In this document: positions 7,966 to 17,164 of the stretch, piece after piece
Layout of the letters: each line of letters begins with the position of its first letter
How positions within the stretch are numbered: position 1 is the first letter of the stretch
Source: Armatimonadetes bacterium 55-13
Lineage (GTDB): Bacteria > Armatimonadota > Fimbriimonadia > Fimbriimonadales > Fimbriimonadaceae
Length of the DNA: 61,840 nucleotides
Assembly (NCBI GenBank): GCA_001898035.1
Contig: MKRX01000013.1
Span: 8,638-70,477 of the forward strand
Direction of reading: 5' to 3'
Made by a program: the position numbers and the translations under genes
Notes under the pieces: generated by a model
Told to the model about the DNA's origin: nothing
What the model saw: only the letters and a program-made list of their open reading frames with translations
The model's database searches: none

Positions 7966-9483
7966 CTACTCGCGGGGTTGGAGTGTGAAATAGATGGTTG
8001 CTCCGCGGCCCAGCTCACCTTCCGCCCATACGGCGCCTCCGTGCTTCTCGAATGTTCGCTTGACATTAGCAAGGCCAATTCCGGTTCCTGGATACTCGGA
8101 CTCCCTGTGAAGACGATAGAAAGGGTCGAAAAGTTTGTCGCGATATTGGGTTTCGAATCCGATGCCGTTGTCTTTGACGAAGAAGACCCCGGGGCGGCGT
8201 TGGCCAATCTCGATTCGCAGTATGCCCTCTGGTTTGCGATACTTGATACTGTTCTCGATCAGATTTTGGAGCGCCATCTTCACAACTTCGGGATCGCCGT
8301 CGGCAAGTAGCTTCGATTCGATTTTGACCTCGACATCTCTGGCTCCGATGGAGTCTACGACGCTCTGAGCGATGATTCCCAAGTCTAGAGGTTGGCGATT
8401 GAGGGCGCGCCTTCCGAGTCGGGCGTAGGACAGAAGGTCATCCATGACAAGCCCCATGCGCACGGCGGCGCGGGCGATGGCCTCCAGATTCTCTCGATTT
8501 TCCAGATCAATCTTCTCTCGGAGATCTTCCAGGACCATCTTGGCGTGGCTATTGATGCTCCGAAGGGGGGCGCGAAGATCGTGAGCGATGGAATAGCTGA
8601 AGCCTTCCAGGTCCGCGACGAGTTCTTGGAGTTCGGCGGTTCTTTCGGCGACACGTTTTTCGAGATCGGCGTTCAGGCGGCGAATCTCTTCTTCCGACCG
8701 CTTTCTTTCCGAGACATCTCGGAGGATGCCGGTGTAGATGGCGCCTTGCTCGGTCGAGGTTTCGCTTACGGCGAGTTCGATAGGCACGAGATAGCCTTCT
8801 TTTCTGCGACCGAGCACTTCGCGACCGCTGCCGATGATTTTGGCTCGGCCGGTATAGCGGTAATTGTCCAGGTATTGATCGTGCTCAGAGTGGTAGGGCT
8901 CTGGCATGAGCATCTTTACGTTCTGCCCCACGATCTCCTGATTGGAGTACCCGAAGATTCGCTCGACGGCGGGGTTGGCGGTTATGATGGTTCCCTTCTG
9001 ATCGATGGTGATGATGCCGTCCACGGCGGTATCTACGACGGCGCGCAGAAGGGCTCGCTCCTTGCGGAGAGCTTCTTCGGACGCCTTGCGCTCGCTGATG
9101 TCTCGAACGATGCCGGTGAAGATTCTTTCGGTGGGGGTGATGGTCTCGCTGACGCTGAGATCGATAGGGAAGATGGTGCCGTCCTTTCTTAGGCCCTGAA
9201 CTTCTCGACCGATGCCGATGATCTTAGGGTCGCCAGTTTCTCGGTAGTTGGCCAGATAGGAGTCATGCTCGGACCGGTAGGGATCGGGCATGAGGCTCTT
9301 GACGTTCTTGCCGATGAGTTCGGCTGCCGTGTAGCCGAATATTCTCTCGACGGCCGGGTTTGCGGACAGGATATTTCCCATTTCGTCGATGGTGAGAATG
9401 CCATCGACGGCGGTATCGACAATAGCGCGCAAAAGTCCCCGTTCACGTTCTAATTCACCCGCGGCATGATTTCCATTCAACAA
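7966..9483 (-). CDS. FixL-like histidine kinase with two tandem haem-type PAS domains
   Basis: A soluble 505-aa kinase (TTG start at 9483, chosen for AGGTGG 7 nt upstream; an upstream TTG at 9522 would add 13 aa). Two homologous PAS domains (about 10-135 and 140-262) closely match the oxygen sensor FixL, including RSEHDSYLANYR with the proximal-ligand His (H73; H201 in the second copy) and IIGIGREVQG with the oxygen-contacting Arg (R93; R221). HisKA (AHDLRAPLRS, H301) and HATPase (ENSIKY, DNGIGF, GTGIGL) follow. No TM segment or receiver domain. A role in cytosolic oxygen or gas sensing is inferred. Confidence 0.85.
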   Translation of the reverse strand: MLNGNHAAGELERERGLLRAIVDTAVDGILTIDEMGNILSANPAVERIFGYTAAELIGKNVKSLMPDPYRSEHDSYLANYRETGDPKIIGIGREVQGLRKDGTIFPIDLSVSETITPTERIFTGIVRDISERKASEEALRKERALLRAVVDTAVDGIITIDQKGTIITANPAVERIFGYSNQEIVGQNVKMLMPEPYHSEHDQYLDNYRYTGRAKIIGSGREVLGRRKEGYLVPIELAVSETSTEQGAIYTGILRDVSERKRSEEEIRRLNADLEKRVAERTAELQELVADLEGFSYSIAHDLRAPLRSINSHAKMVLEDLREKIDLENRENLEAIARAAVRMGLVMDDLLSYARLGRRALNRQPLDLGIIAQSVVDSIGARDVEVKIESKLLADGDPEVVKMALQNLIENSIKYRKPEGILRIEIGQRRPGVFFVKDNGIGFETQYRDKLFDPFYRLHRESEYPGTGIGLANVKRTFEKHGGAVWAEGELGRGATIYFTLQPRE

Positions 9484-9707
9484 CGCAGTTCCACCTCGTC
9501 GTCCCCCATTGCCCCTGGACAATAATACGCTTAATGGGCTCTAGCGTCTAGCTTCGGCGAATCCATCCGCGGCTTCCCCTGACCACGCTCAAGGGGAATC
9601 GGTACTTTTTCAGGAACGAAAACGAATCTCTAGTTCCAAGATAGTATTTCACTTTTAGTTAATCGCGTAACTGAAGTGAAAATTCTTGCAAATTTCTGGG
9701 GTTGAGC

Positions 9708-10217
9708 TTAAACGTTCATGGGCTTGGCCATGACTACGCTCCGGTAATTGACCTCGTGCCATCGGACTTCACCAACGACTTCGAATCCCCATGCCCGATA
9801 CAGCGAGATGAGGTCAGTGGCACGTTCAGAGGTGTCCAGGGCGATTTCTTTAGCGCCTTGGCATCGAACATAGTCCTCGATGGCGTTATAGAGCTTGCGT
9901 CCGAGGCCCATTCCCTGCATAGAGGGATCGACGCCGAATTGGCCGAAATACACGAGGTTTTCGCGTCGGTAGTAGGAGCAATGCTCTTCCGGCGAGCCCC
10001 AATAGGCGGAGATGACCCCGACGACTCGTCCCCCGCACTCGGCGACGAGGCTGTAGCCATCGGTGAGGCGGCGCAAGGTGGTGGCGTCGTCTTGGTGGGT
10101 TGCCAGGTAGCGCATCCCGGCGGCGGCCAGAGGTGCGTAGGCCCGGTGGAGCATGGCGGTGATCTCCGGGATGGGATCGCCGTCTTGGTAGGGCCGGATT
10201 AGGACTTCGTCGGCCAT
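9708..10217 (-). CDS. GNAT family N-acetyltransferase
   Basis: A 169-aa GNAT fold protein. IRPYQDGDPIPEITAMLHRAY is the N-terminal strand/helix, and FGVDPSMQGMGLGRKLYNAI carries the acetyl-CoA-binding Q-x-x-G-x-G/A motif (QGMGLG). Its substrate is not predictable. The ATG at 10217 lies inside the end of the hexosaminidase gene (19-bp overlap), so the two are translationally coupled and may both serve amino-sugar metabolism. A longer reading to 10511 is only the shadow of the upstream gene. Confidence 0.8.
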   Translation of the reverse strand: MADEVLIRPYQDGDPIPEITAMLHRAYAPLAAAGMRYLATHQDDATTLRRLTDGYSLVAECGGRVVGVISAYWGSPEEHCSYYRRENLVYFGQFGVDPSMQGMGLGRKLYNAIEDYVRCQGAKEIALDTSERATDLISLYRAWGFEVVGEVRWHEVNYRSVVMAKPMNV

Positions 10218-12343
10218 ACCTTTAGCTCTACCAGGTGGACGCCTTCGTTGGCGCTGTTCTTGAGCATGGTCACCCGCACGTAGCGGATAGGACGGGCGGG
10301 AAACTTGATCTCGTCGCCTTGATTGGATGCGGGGGTGGTGTTGGTTCGTCGGTCGCCCACCTCGGTCCACGTCTGCCCGTCCTGACTCACCGAGACGACG
10401 TATTGGTAGTAACGCCGACCATCCCAATAGGGATAGACCTGGATTCGGTCCACTTGATGGTTCGCGCCTAAGTCCACCTGGAGCCATTGCGGGGCGGGGG
10501 ATGCCCACCAACTGGAGGTCAGGTCGAGATTGTCGTCCACTGCCAGTTCGGGGTTCTGCGGCGCTTGGGTTCCGCCTGAAACGGTCACCTTTTTGCCAGT
10601 GGCCAGATTGGGAGTCTTTGGGGGGACGAAGTAGAAGGTTTGGGACGTCTCGAATCCTCGCTTCCCTTCTCGATCAAAGACAGCGGCGCGGATGGTGGTG
10701 GTTTCGGTGAGGGTGAGGGGGGCCTGATAGGGTTTCCACGTTTCCGGCTGGGCGAGTGGATCGAGGGTGTAGCGGAGCTCACCTGGTCGGCGGGCTTTCA
10801 GGGTGATCTTCGCGGTCTTGGCAAAGCGGGGGATGTCGAACTCGTCAGGTCCGTTCTGGCTGATTCCCTCGGCCGTGATTTGGACGGGCTCGATGAGTTT
10901 GCCGAGAAGGTCGTCCGTGTGAGTGAGTCGACGGGCGAAATCCTCGTAAGTGAGTCCCGCGTTCGGATTCCAGATGCGCTCCGCCATGGCCGGGACCATG
11001 CGGCGGAGATTGGTGATTTCCAGCCACTCAGGTCCCTCCCAAGAGCAAGCCTGGGCGCCGATGATGCCCTTGGACGTGGGGGCTTCGAACCATGTGGTGG
11101 TGGGATAGAGGTTGGAGAACCGGCCGAATTTACGTCGATCCCACTCATACACTTTTTTGGCGGGCCAGACGTGCTGGTTGACGACGTAGAGCGGGGTCCA
11201 GGCGGCGTTGATGAGGGTGTAGCCGTCGTGGAGGAGATCGGTTGGCAGGTAGTAGGCAGACTCAAACTCCATGACGAGGACGTCTTTGGGGATTTGGAAT
11301 CGGGCGTTGGGCTCCTGGCCGAAGCCTTCCCAGACGATGAGCTGCTTATTTCGCTTCTTGACCCGGTCATTGACTTCAGAGATGAAGCGTCGGTAAAGCT
11401 CGTGCTGGGCCTTCCCTTCCAGGTTGAGCTGTTTGAAGGCGGTTTGGAACTCGGGGTTTTGGTCGGCTAGCGAATAATCCGCTTCGTCTCCGCCCATGTG
11501 GAAGTAAGGCGAGGTTCGGAAGACTTGGCACATTTCATCAATGAGCGTTTCCACAGCGGCCATGACTTCGGGATTGGCGAAGTTGATGGTGGCGTGGTGC
11601 TCGTAGGGTTGGGTGCCGGTGATTTTGAAGAGTTCGGGCATGGCTCGGATGAGCGCGGCAGAGTGACCAGGTACGTCCATTTCCGGAACGATCACCACAC
11701 CACGCGCCTCGGCGTAGCTGACCAAGTCCGTGAGTTCATCCCAGGTGTAGCTGGGGCCACCGTGCTGGTTGACGGTGGTGAGCTTGGGGAACGCACGACT
11801 GGGAAAGGTGAACGCTTGATCGTCGGTTAGGTGGAGTTGGAGGTAGCGGAGCTTGTACAGACGGCAAAGCTCCACACACTGCTTGAGCACGGAGATGGAG
11901 TGGTACTTGCGGGCGACGTCGATCATCAGCCCTCGATAGGGGGATTGAGCGCCGAAATCGGTGGCGGCGAATTTGGGTATGGAGAGGTTGGGCTCGAGGG
12001 CTTGGAGAAGGGTGGCGGTCCCCATGGCGACGGCGGCGGCATTGCCGCCCCAGATGGTGACGCGGTCGTCCACCCGAATTCCGTAGGAATCGGGGCCAAG
12101 TGTGGGATCGGTTTGGAGGACGATCTTCGCGTTTTTATCGCCCAGCTTCCAGTTGGCTCCGTAGGCGGTTTCGACCTCTTCGGCCAGAACCTTCGCGGTG
12201 GCGGCTAGCTCGGGTTGGGCGCACGAAATGGTGACCGCCTTTCCGAGGTTGAGACTTCCCTTTTCCGGTTTGAAGTTCTGCGGCCAAGGGATGAGGTTCA
12301 GGCCAGGGACGAGCGAAAGAGATGCGACAACGAGGGCAAGCAC
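10199..12343 (-). CDS. secreted beta-N-acetylhexosaminidase (GH20) with F5/8-type carbohydrate-binding domain
   Basis: A 714-aa enzyme starting with GTG. A signal-like N-terminus (LALVVASLSLVPG) leads to the GH20 N-terminal domain (LNLIPWPQNF), then the TIM barrel: RGLMIDVARKYHS, QLHLTDDQAFTFPS, PEMDVPGHSAA and HMGGDEADY, where D286-E287 are the catalytic pair of substrate-assisted retaining hydrolysis. A chitobiase-like beta segment (about 535-590) and a C-terminal discoidin/F5/8 domain (about 595-710) follow. It releases terminal GlcNAc/GalNAc from chitin fragments, glycans or peptidoglycan pieces. It lies 25 bp downstream of the SCO gene. Confidence 0.9.
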   Translation of the reverse strand: MLALVVASLSLVPGLNLIPWPQNFKPEKGSLNLGKAVTISCAQPELAATAKVLAEEVETAYGANWKLGDKNAKIVLQTDPTLGPDSYGIRVDDRVTIWGGNAAAVAMGTATLLQALEPNLSIPKFAATDFGAQSPYRGLMIDVARKYHSISVLKQCVELCRLYKLRYLQLHLTDDQAFTFPSRAFPKLTTVNQHGGPSYTWDELTDLVSYAEARGVVIVPEMDVPGHSAALIRAMPELFKITGTQPYEHHATINFANPEVMAAVETLIDEMCQVFRTSPYFHMGGDEADYSLADQNPEFQTAFKQLNLEGKAQHELYRRFISEVNDRVKKRNKQLIVWEGFGQEPNARFQIPKDVLVMEFESAYYLPTDLLHDGYTLINAAWTPLYVVNQHVWPAKKVYEWDRRKFGRFSNLYPTTTWFEAPTSKGIIGAQACSWEGPEWLEITNLRRMVPAMAERIWNPNAGLTYEDFARRLTHTDDLLGKLIEPVQITAEGISQNGPDEFDIPRFAKTAKITLKARRPGELRYTLDPLAQPETWKPYQAPLTLTETTTIRAAVFDREGKRGFETSQTFYFVPPKTPNLATGKKVTVSGGTQAPQNPELAVDDNLDLTSSWWASPAPQWLQVDLGANHQVDRIQVYPYWDGRRYYQYVVSVSQDGQTWTEVGDRRTNTTPASNQGDEIKFPARPIRYVRVTMLKNSANEGVHLVELKVWPTKS

Positions 12344-12368
12344 GCCCTGACCTTACACGATTTCTTGG

Positions 12369-13211
12369 TCAGCCAGTCTTGGTTCGGTTTCGGCGGGAGA
12401 GGATGATGATAGAACCGAGGAGGACCACGACGGTGATGCCGCCGAGAATGCTCAGCACGCGCTCGATGACCAGACTCTTCCTGCCGGTGAGGGGGTCGAT
12501 GTGGATACATCCGAAGAAGACCTCTTTTGCCTTCTCGCCCACCTCATTCTTGGCTGCCTTGGTCAAGTTTTGGGCGACGATGTTTGGGATGTATTTGGCC
12601 CCATAAATGTAGCTTGACACCTTGCCGGTAGGGCTGAGGAACATGATGCCGGAGGGGTGATTAATGGCGTCGGTCTTGGGATCGTAGGTGTAGTAGAAGC
12701 CGAGGGCGTTGCTGACTTTGTGGATGTTGTCCAAGTCTCCTACCAAGAAGTGCCATCCGTCTTCCGTTCCTTTAAGATCGGGCTGGAAGTCGAAGACCTG
12801 ATCGAACTTGCCTTGGGCAAAATCGGGGCCTTCGGTGGGGTCGATGGAGAGAACGACAACGTCAAAATCTTTCCCTACCTTTTGGGAGGGGATCTGGTTG
12901 GCGATCTTGGTGAGTTCCTCGAATTCGACGCTGCAAACGCCTTGGCACTTATAGAAAATCAAGAGAGCCAAAACGGGACGCTTTCCGAGGACATCGCCAA
13001 ACTTGACAGTCTTTCCGGTTCGGTCTTTGAATTCGGCATCGAGGGGCACTTGCGCGCCCAGCTTTTGATCGATGCGAATCTTGGTGGTGTCCGTTTTGGG
13101 GCCGGACGTACCGGGTTGTTCGGCAGTCACCTGCCCCCATCCCGTCGTCGCCGCAATCACCAAACCCATTAGCAGAAGCAAGCGGACGACGGGGGAATTT
13201 TGGGGTTTCAC
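12369..13211 (-). CDS. SCO1/SenC family copper-binding thioredoxin-fold protein
   Basis: A 280-aa protein anchored at the outer face of the membrane: N-terminal signal (VVRLLLLMGLVIAATTGWG), thioredoxin-like domain about 50-225 with the copper motif CQGVC (C89, C93), a conserved His in NHPSGIMFL, and a C-terminal TM helix (about 252-272) ending in RRNRTKTG. SCO proteins deliver copper to the CuA site of cytochrome c oxidase or act as thiol reductants. No oxidase genes are nearby, which leaves the target open. The extra C-terminal anchor is seen in some bacterial SCO proteins. Confidence 0.85.
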   Translation of the reverse strand: MKPQNSPVVRLLLLMGLVIAATTGWGQVTAEQPGTSGPKTDTTKIRIDQKLGAQVPLDAEFKDRTGKTVKFGDVLGKRPVLALLIFYKCQGVCSVEFEELTKIANQIPSQKVGKDFDVVVLSIDPTEGPDFAQGKFDQVFDFQPDLKGTEDGWHFLVGDLDNIHKVSNALGFYYTYDPKTDAINHPSGIMFLSPTGKVSSYIYGAKYIPNIVAQNLTKAAKNEVGEKAKEVFFGCIHIDPLTGRKSLVIERVLSILGGITVVVLLGSIIILSRRNRTKTG

Positions 13212-13230
13212 GATTTCAGTTTAGCCAACG

Positions 13231-13266
13231 TGCCGCCGGGCGGCAGGGACTGCGCGGCTTTGCCGC
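13231..13266. repeat. two small GC-rich hairpins in the SCO/secreted-protein spacer
   Basis: TGCCGC-CGG-GCGGCA (13231-13245) and GCGGC-TTT-GCCGC (13254-13266) are perfect stem-loops directly upstream of the SCO start. A third, GTCGC-TTC-GCGAC, sits at 13312-13324 between the two heptamer arrays. Confidence 0.6.
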
Positions 13267-13280
13267 AGGGACGAGGGACG

Positions 13281-13308
13281 AGGTGTTAGGTGTTAGGTGT
13301 TAGGTGTT
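13281..13308. repeat. heptamer tandem repeat, AGGTGTT x4
   Basis: Four perfect head-to-tail copies of AGGTGTT. Confidence 0.9.
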
Positions 13309-13326
13309 AGGGTCGCTTCGCGACGT

Positions 13327-13375
13327 GGGCGTTGGGCGTTGGGCGTTGGGCGTTGGGCGTTGGGCGTTGGGCGTT
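13327..13375. repeat. heptamer tandem repeat, GGGCGTT x7
   Basis: Seven perfect copies of GGGCGTT. The unit differs from the first array's at two positions, so the two runs look related by descent. Heptanucleotide arrays of this sort resemble the STRR repeats known in cyanobacteria. Confidence 0.9.
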
Positions 13376-13429
13376 TTCTTGTCAGAGAGTGGCTGAATCT
13401 TTGGTGGGGGTGGGGCGTCTTTTTTTGAT

Positions 13430-13963
13430 ATGCGATGCGGCGTTTTGATGGTGGTTGTGGGGTTGGTTTTGGTCGAGGGAGCGGTGGGGCAGACGGTGGC
13501 TCGGGTGCTTTATCAGCCGGGTAAAGCCGTGGCCAAGGAGATGGACGGGGAGTCTCGGCATGGGCAACTGACGATTTGGTTGAGCGACGGGAAGAAGGTG
13601 CAGTTGGTCAAAGACAACCGGTGCGCAGAGGATTCGGTCCAGTTGTCCAAGGACAAGAAGACGATCGGATGGGCGACGGGAGTTTTCTATCCCGACTCTC
13701 GGGGTGAGCAGTATTACTATCCGACGGAGCTCCATGTGTGGCGAGGCGGCAAGGTGATCCGGACTCTCAAGGGCGGGAAGGCTCCGGTCATTGAGGAGTG
13801 GAGGTATGTGGGGACGACGGAGATTGCGATGAAGGTTCGAGGGCGGCACGGGCCCGCCTACCTCGAACTTCTGAGTCTGAAGTCAGGGAATCGGCTGAAG
13901 TCGGTAGCCGCTTACTCCGAAGAAGCGAAGAAGCTCTCTTGGGCAAAGGGGTGGGACGAATGA
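13430..13963 (+). CDS. secreted protein of unknown function
   Basis: A 177-aa protein with an N-terminal signal-like segment (MRCGVLMVVVGLVLVEGAVG). The mature part is charged and beta-rich, with repeated short strands (TIWLSDGKKVQLV, WRGGKVIRTLKGGK) that recall a WD40/TolB-like propeller fragment but are too short for a full one. No catalytic motif is seen. Its stop lies 1 bp from the stop of the convergent gene at 13965. Confidence 0.55.
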   Translation: MRCGVLMVVVGLVLVEGAVGQTVARVLYQPGKAVAKEMDGESRHGQLTIWLSDGKKVQLVKDNRCAEDSVQLSKDKKTIGWATGVFYPDSRGEQYYYPTELHVWRGGKVIRTLKGGKAPVIEEWRYVGTTEIAMKVRGRHGPAYLELLSLKSGNRLKSVAAYSEEAKKLSWAKGWDE

Positions 13964-13964
13964 G

Positions 13965-15557
13965 CTACATCTGCTCGGCAACCTGATTCATGTACGCTCC
14001 TCGGGAGCGAGACTCCACCGAACGAATGGCCAGTTCCAAAATGGTCGCTCTGGAGAGAGCGGCGGCCTCTGAAAGGTCTCCTTCGTTGTACCGTTCCAGC
14101 GATTCTCGCAAACGATCGCCGTCAATGTAGCCGCAAGCGACCAGGCGTGAATCTTCGAAAACATCTTTCGCATTTTTGAGGGCGAAGTCGGCAAGGCTTT
14201 CTCTCGTTTCCTCTTTCGTGAACGAAGGAGCCCAGCCGAGACCGTGATTTACCAAGCTCGAACGGAGGAGACTGCCCGATTGACGCCATTCTGCGGGGAT
14301 GCGCGCGGCAAACTGGCAGACTTCAGGTGAGCAGAAAGGGCTGACCGGCCAGATGCCGTGTTTAAGATAACTCATGGCCTCATCCGCGCCCCGTTGCATG
14401 GCTCGCGCCCCCATGAGCGAGGAGGGCGCGGGAGCAATAAGGGATTCCCGTTCCGCGTAAGCCTCCCGCACTCTTTCGCTGGCAAAGGACGGCAGGCTGG
14501 AAGCGGCGGGCTCTTCGTTCCACGCATCCGCCATTCTGGGAGTCAGCATGGTCATGGCGCGATCCGTTTTGGCCTGCTCCAGCAGAACGCCCCAGGCGTC
14601 ATCCCAAAGCACGCTCCAAGGCTTCACCGCCATGGTGCGCCGGCGATCGCTTTCGGGGTGAAGCGGGGTGTAATTCGAATACAACGTTTCGTGATCAACC
14701 AATCCTGCGGTGCGCGCAATGGCCTGCCGCATTTCCGCCTGAATTGCGCCGAGACGACCGGGGGCAAGAAGGCCGTACGAGTGAACTTCCCACGCTCCGG
14801 CATCGGCGGCGACAAGGGCGATGACGGAAGACTGAAGGTCACCATCCAGTTCAATTCCCACGACATCCTCGTTCACGGAGACGCGACTGAGAAGTGATTT
14901 TCGAAGCGCCCTTTGGAACTGCGAGAGGGCTTCCTCTTTGTCCGAGAACTCGTCATTGGTTTCCGGCTCCTGGACTTCCGGCGCGGGAAAGGCGAAGGTC
15001 AGTCGATCATAGGGAACGTCCCACAAAACGTGGGCTCGTTCGGTGAGGAGGCGAATCTCGGAGAAAATGGTTTGGCTGGAATAGATGGCCGGACCGCCAG
15101 CCAGATACTGACCGACGAAGGCGGGATCCAACTCCGACGACAAGAGATGGCGATAGAGGTTGGTTACATTCCAATCGCCGTGCAATTCGCAATCTCGGAC
15201 ATTCAGAAAGACCGGGGCGGCCCCCCACCGTCCGCACTTTACTTCCACGGTTGGACCTTCCTCTTGCCGAGCAATCAGGATGGCGAGGAAGTCCAAGGGC
15301 CAATCCGAGATCGAACTCCACTGTTGGTCGATTTCGTGATCCGTACACTCCTCGACTCCAAGGTCGTTCTGCTCGGTTGGATAGTCTTGGTGACGTTCCC
15401 GGACCAGCATCAACGACCGGTTCTGAGATTGAAGGCAAGCGCTGTGCAGCGCTTGGTGAAGGATGGGAGATATGCGGCTTCTGCCCGCGACCCAGTTACT
15501 GGAGTCGGCGCTCCAGACGCTCGATAGATCACCTAATAAAATGCGGAATGACACCAT
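13965..15557 (-). CDS. asparagine-synthase-like protein with degenerate PP-loop
   Basis: A 530-aa protein with the two-domain layout of AsnB-like enzymes: a glutaminase-like N-terminal half (GRWGAAPVFLN corresponds to the usual D/R-x-G-x-x-P-L-Y-Y) without the N-terminal catalytic Cys, and a C-terminal synthetase half. The ATP-pyrophosphatase signature SGGLDSS is replaced by DGDLQSS (GIELDGDLQSSVIAL), so adenylation activity is doubtful. Similar proteins include lasso-peptide cyclases and orphan AsnB homologues. No biosynthetic partners are adjacent. The start ATG at 15557 has no RBS; a 13-codon ORF (MKQNYGVIPHFIR) overlaps it just upstream. Confidence 0.6.
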   Translation of the reverse strand: MVSFRILLGDLSSVWSADSSNWVAGRSRISPILHQALHSACLQSQNRSLMLVRERHQDYPTEQNDLGVEECTDHEIDQQWSSISDWPLDFLAILIARQEEGPTVEVKCGRWGAAPVFLNVRDCELHGDWNVTNLYRHLLSSELDPAFVGQYLAGGPAIYSSQTIFSEIRLLTERAHVLWDVPYDRLTFAFPAPEVQEPETNDEFSDKEEALSQFQRALRKSLLSRVSVNEDVVGIELDGDLQSSVIALVAADAGAWEVHSYGLLAPGRLGAIQAEMRQAIARTAGLVDHETLYSNYTPLHPESDRRRTMAVKPWSVLWDDAWGVLLEQAKTDRAMTMLTPRMADAWNEEPAASSLPSFASERVREAYAERESLIAPAPSSLMGARAMQRGADEAMSYLKHGIWPVSPFCSPEVCQFAARIPAEWRQSGSLLRSSLVNHGLGWAPSFTKEETRESLADFALKNAKDVFEDSRLVACGYIDGDRLRESLERYNEGDLSEAAALSRATILELAIRSVESRSRGAYMNQVAEQM

Positions 15558-15738
15558 AGTTTTGTTTCATGTCGTCACCCCCAATCAGACAATTTATATA
15601 TTAACCAGTTTTAACTTTTCCAAATCGCTCAAACTACTCGACGAGCGTTGAAAATGAATGGATTCACCCCCGCTCAAACCAGTATCTCATTCATTCTAAT
15701 TCAGTCGACCCCATAAGAAAAGTACCCTGATAACGTTT

Positions 15739-16695
15739 TTAAAACGAATTCAGACTAATTCCATAGTCTTCTGCCAAACGATAGCGCTCACCGTGAACGG
15801 TTCCTTCGCCCTCGGCAACGGTGAGTTTACGGACAAGAACATCGTGAACCCACTCTGGCAAAGCGGATTGGGCACGGCGGGTAGCGACGGCACGCAATCG
15901 GGCGACTTCTTTTTCCTTTTCCGAAGCGGTGGCGGGAATACGACCGTAGTCGGCGAAAATCTGAGCCTTGGTGGAGGCAGAAATGCTGCCGTTCTGGGTG
16001 AGGATATCGAACATCAAGGCGACGCCTCGCTCGGATCTCAGCTTAAACGAAGTGGCCAACGTTTTGGCCCTCTCGAATTTGTCCTTGGCGGCCTCCATCT
16101 GGACCTTCTGGAATTCGGCGGTTCTCCCCAGGCTTTTGAACTGCCCCCGCCATGGCTCGTTCACCACGAATCGGCGCGATTGGATGGATCGCGCCCAGTC
16201 TAGTTGATCCTGACGATCTTCCGCCAGGACCTCTCTCAGGACATCCGCATGCATGCCGAATATCTGGTCGAAGACTTGCTTGTGCGTGGACGCCATGGTT
16301 TTTAACAATGGGGGGAGACTGCCCTGCCCGAAGTTCCACTGTAAAGCACCGAACGAGATTCCCTGGCCATCGAAATCGCCGGAAATCCCCGAAAAACACT
16401 CCGGAATGGGGGAGTTGGTTTCAAAGGAGCCAGTGAGGGCCAAACATCGGTAGAGCAACGACTGCGTGGCGATACCCGCTCTTTCGATTTGAGAGCCGCC
16501 GAAGAGCGCTTCCCATGTTTTCGCCCCTACGACTCCGTCCGCCTGAAGGTTATTATCCGCTTGGAATTTTCGAACGGCGGCCTCAGTTCCGCCGCCAAAT
16601 ATTCCATCGATCGGGCCATTGTATAGCCCACGCTCCTTGAGCTTCTTTTGAATCTTTTCTACTTCGGGCCCTTTCGATCCAACTTGATAACTCAC
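15739..16695 (-). CDS. peptidoglycan-binding domain protein with lysozyme/chitosanase-like region
   Basis: 318 aa from a GTG start at 16695, chosen because AGGAGG lies 4 nt upstream. Residues about 4-65 form a PG_binding_1 domain (VGSKGPEVEKIQKKLKERGL, then DGIFGGGTEAAVRKFQ and DGVVGAKTWEALFG). The remainder contains SFETNSPIPECFSGISGDFD and GQGISFGALQWNFGQGSL, reminiscent of chitosanase/phage-lysin proteins attached to such domains. A cell-wall-acting role is likely; no signal peptide is evident, so export would need another route or a phage-lysin-like release. Confidence 0.65.
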   Translation of the reverse strand: MSYQVGSKGPEVEKIQKKLKERGLYNGPIDGIFGGGTEAAVRKFQADNNLQADGVVGAKTWEALFGGSQIERAGIATQSLLYRCLALTGSFETNSPIPECFSGISGDFDGQGISFGALQWNFGQGSLPPLLKTMASTHKQVFDQIFGMHADVLREVLAEDRQDQLDWARSIQSRRFVVNEPWRGQFKSLGRTAEFQKVQMEAAKDKFERAKTLATSFKLRSERGVALMFDILTQNGSISASTKAQIFADYGRIPATASEKEKEVARLRAVATRRAQSALPEWVHDVLVRKLTVAEGEGTVHGERYRLAEDYGISLNSF

Positions 16696-16906
16696 ATTTC
16701 CTCCTATTCGATGCAGTGCATGATACAAACGGCGAGGTCAAAAAAGGTTGATAAGTGGGCAAACCCATGGCCCGTTTACTCAATAGAAAAGCACAACTCG
16801 GGAGGCCGGATGCCGTTTAACGCCATCCGCAATTCCCCCTCCAGATGGTCTTATCTGGCGCGGCCCAAGCTCTTAGGTGGCTTCGATCCGCGAATTTGCC
16901 GACGGG

Positions 16907-17164
16907 CTAAGCAATCTCCAGGTTTTCTCTTCTCACTGGGTACTTCTCGAGGACCCGCGAATCGCAAAACGCCTGATCGATCCAATTCATCGCCTCTGTC
17001 AGCGCTCTCTCGGCGTTTCCTCGACAGGTAAAGGAGGCGAGTTCGATATCCATTGCCGGGGTGTCAAGCATGATTTTCACCCGTGAGTCGACCGGTTCTG
17101 GATGAAGAGTCGGGATTCCGACGACAACAGTTGATCGTATCGTTACGACTAGCATCGATACCAT
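16907..17164 (-). CDS. possible small protein of unknown function
   Basis: An 85-aa open frame that reads as plausible protein (DIELASFTCRGNAERALTEAMNWIDQAF) but has no RBS at its ATG and no recognised domain. It may be a remnant or a short gene starting further in. The rest of the 16696-17310 interval shows no gene that can be supported. Confidence 0.25.
   Translation of the reverse strand: MVSMLVVTIRSTVVVGIPTLHPEPVDSRVKIMLDTPAMDIELASFTCRGNAERALTEAMNWIDQAFCDSRVLEKYPVRRENLEIA

Noticed and set aside
16907..17164. Confident gene call for the 85-aa frame
   Set aside because: No RBS and no family; kept only as a low-confidence entry.
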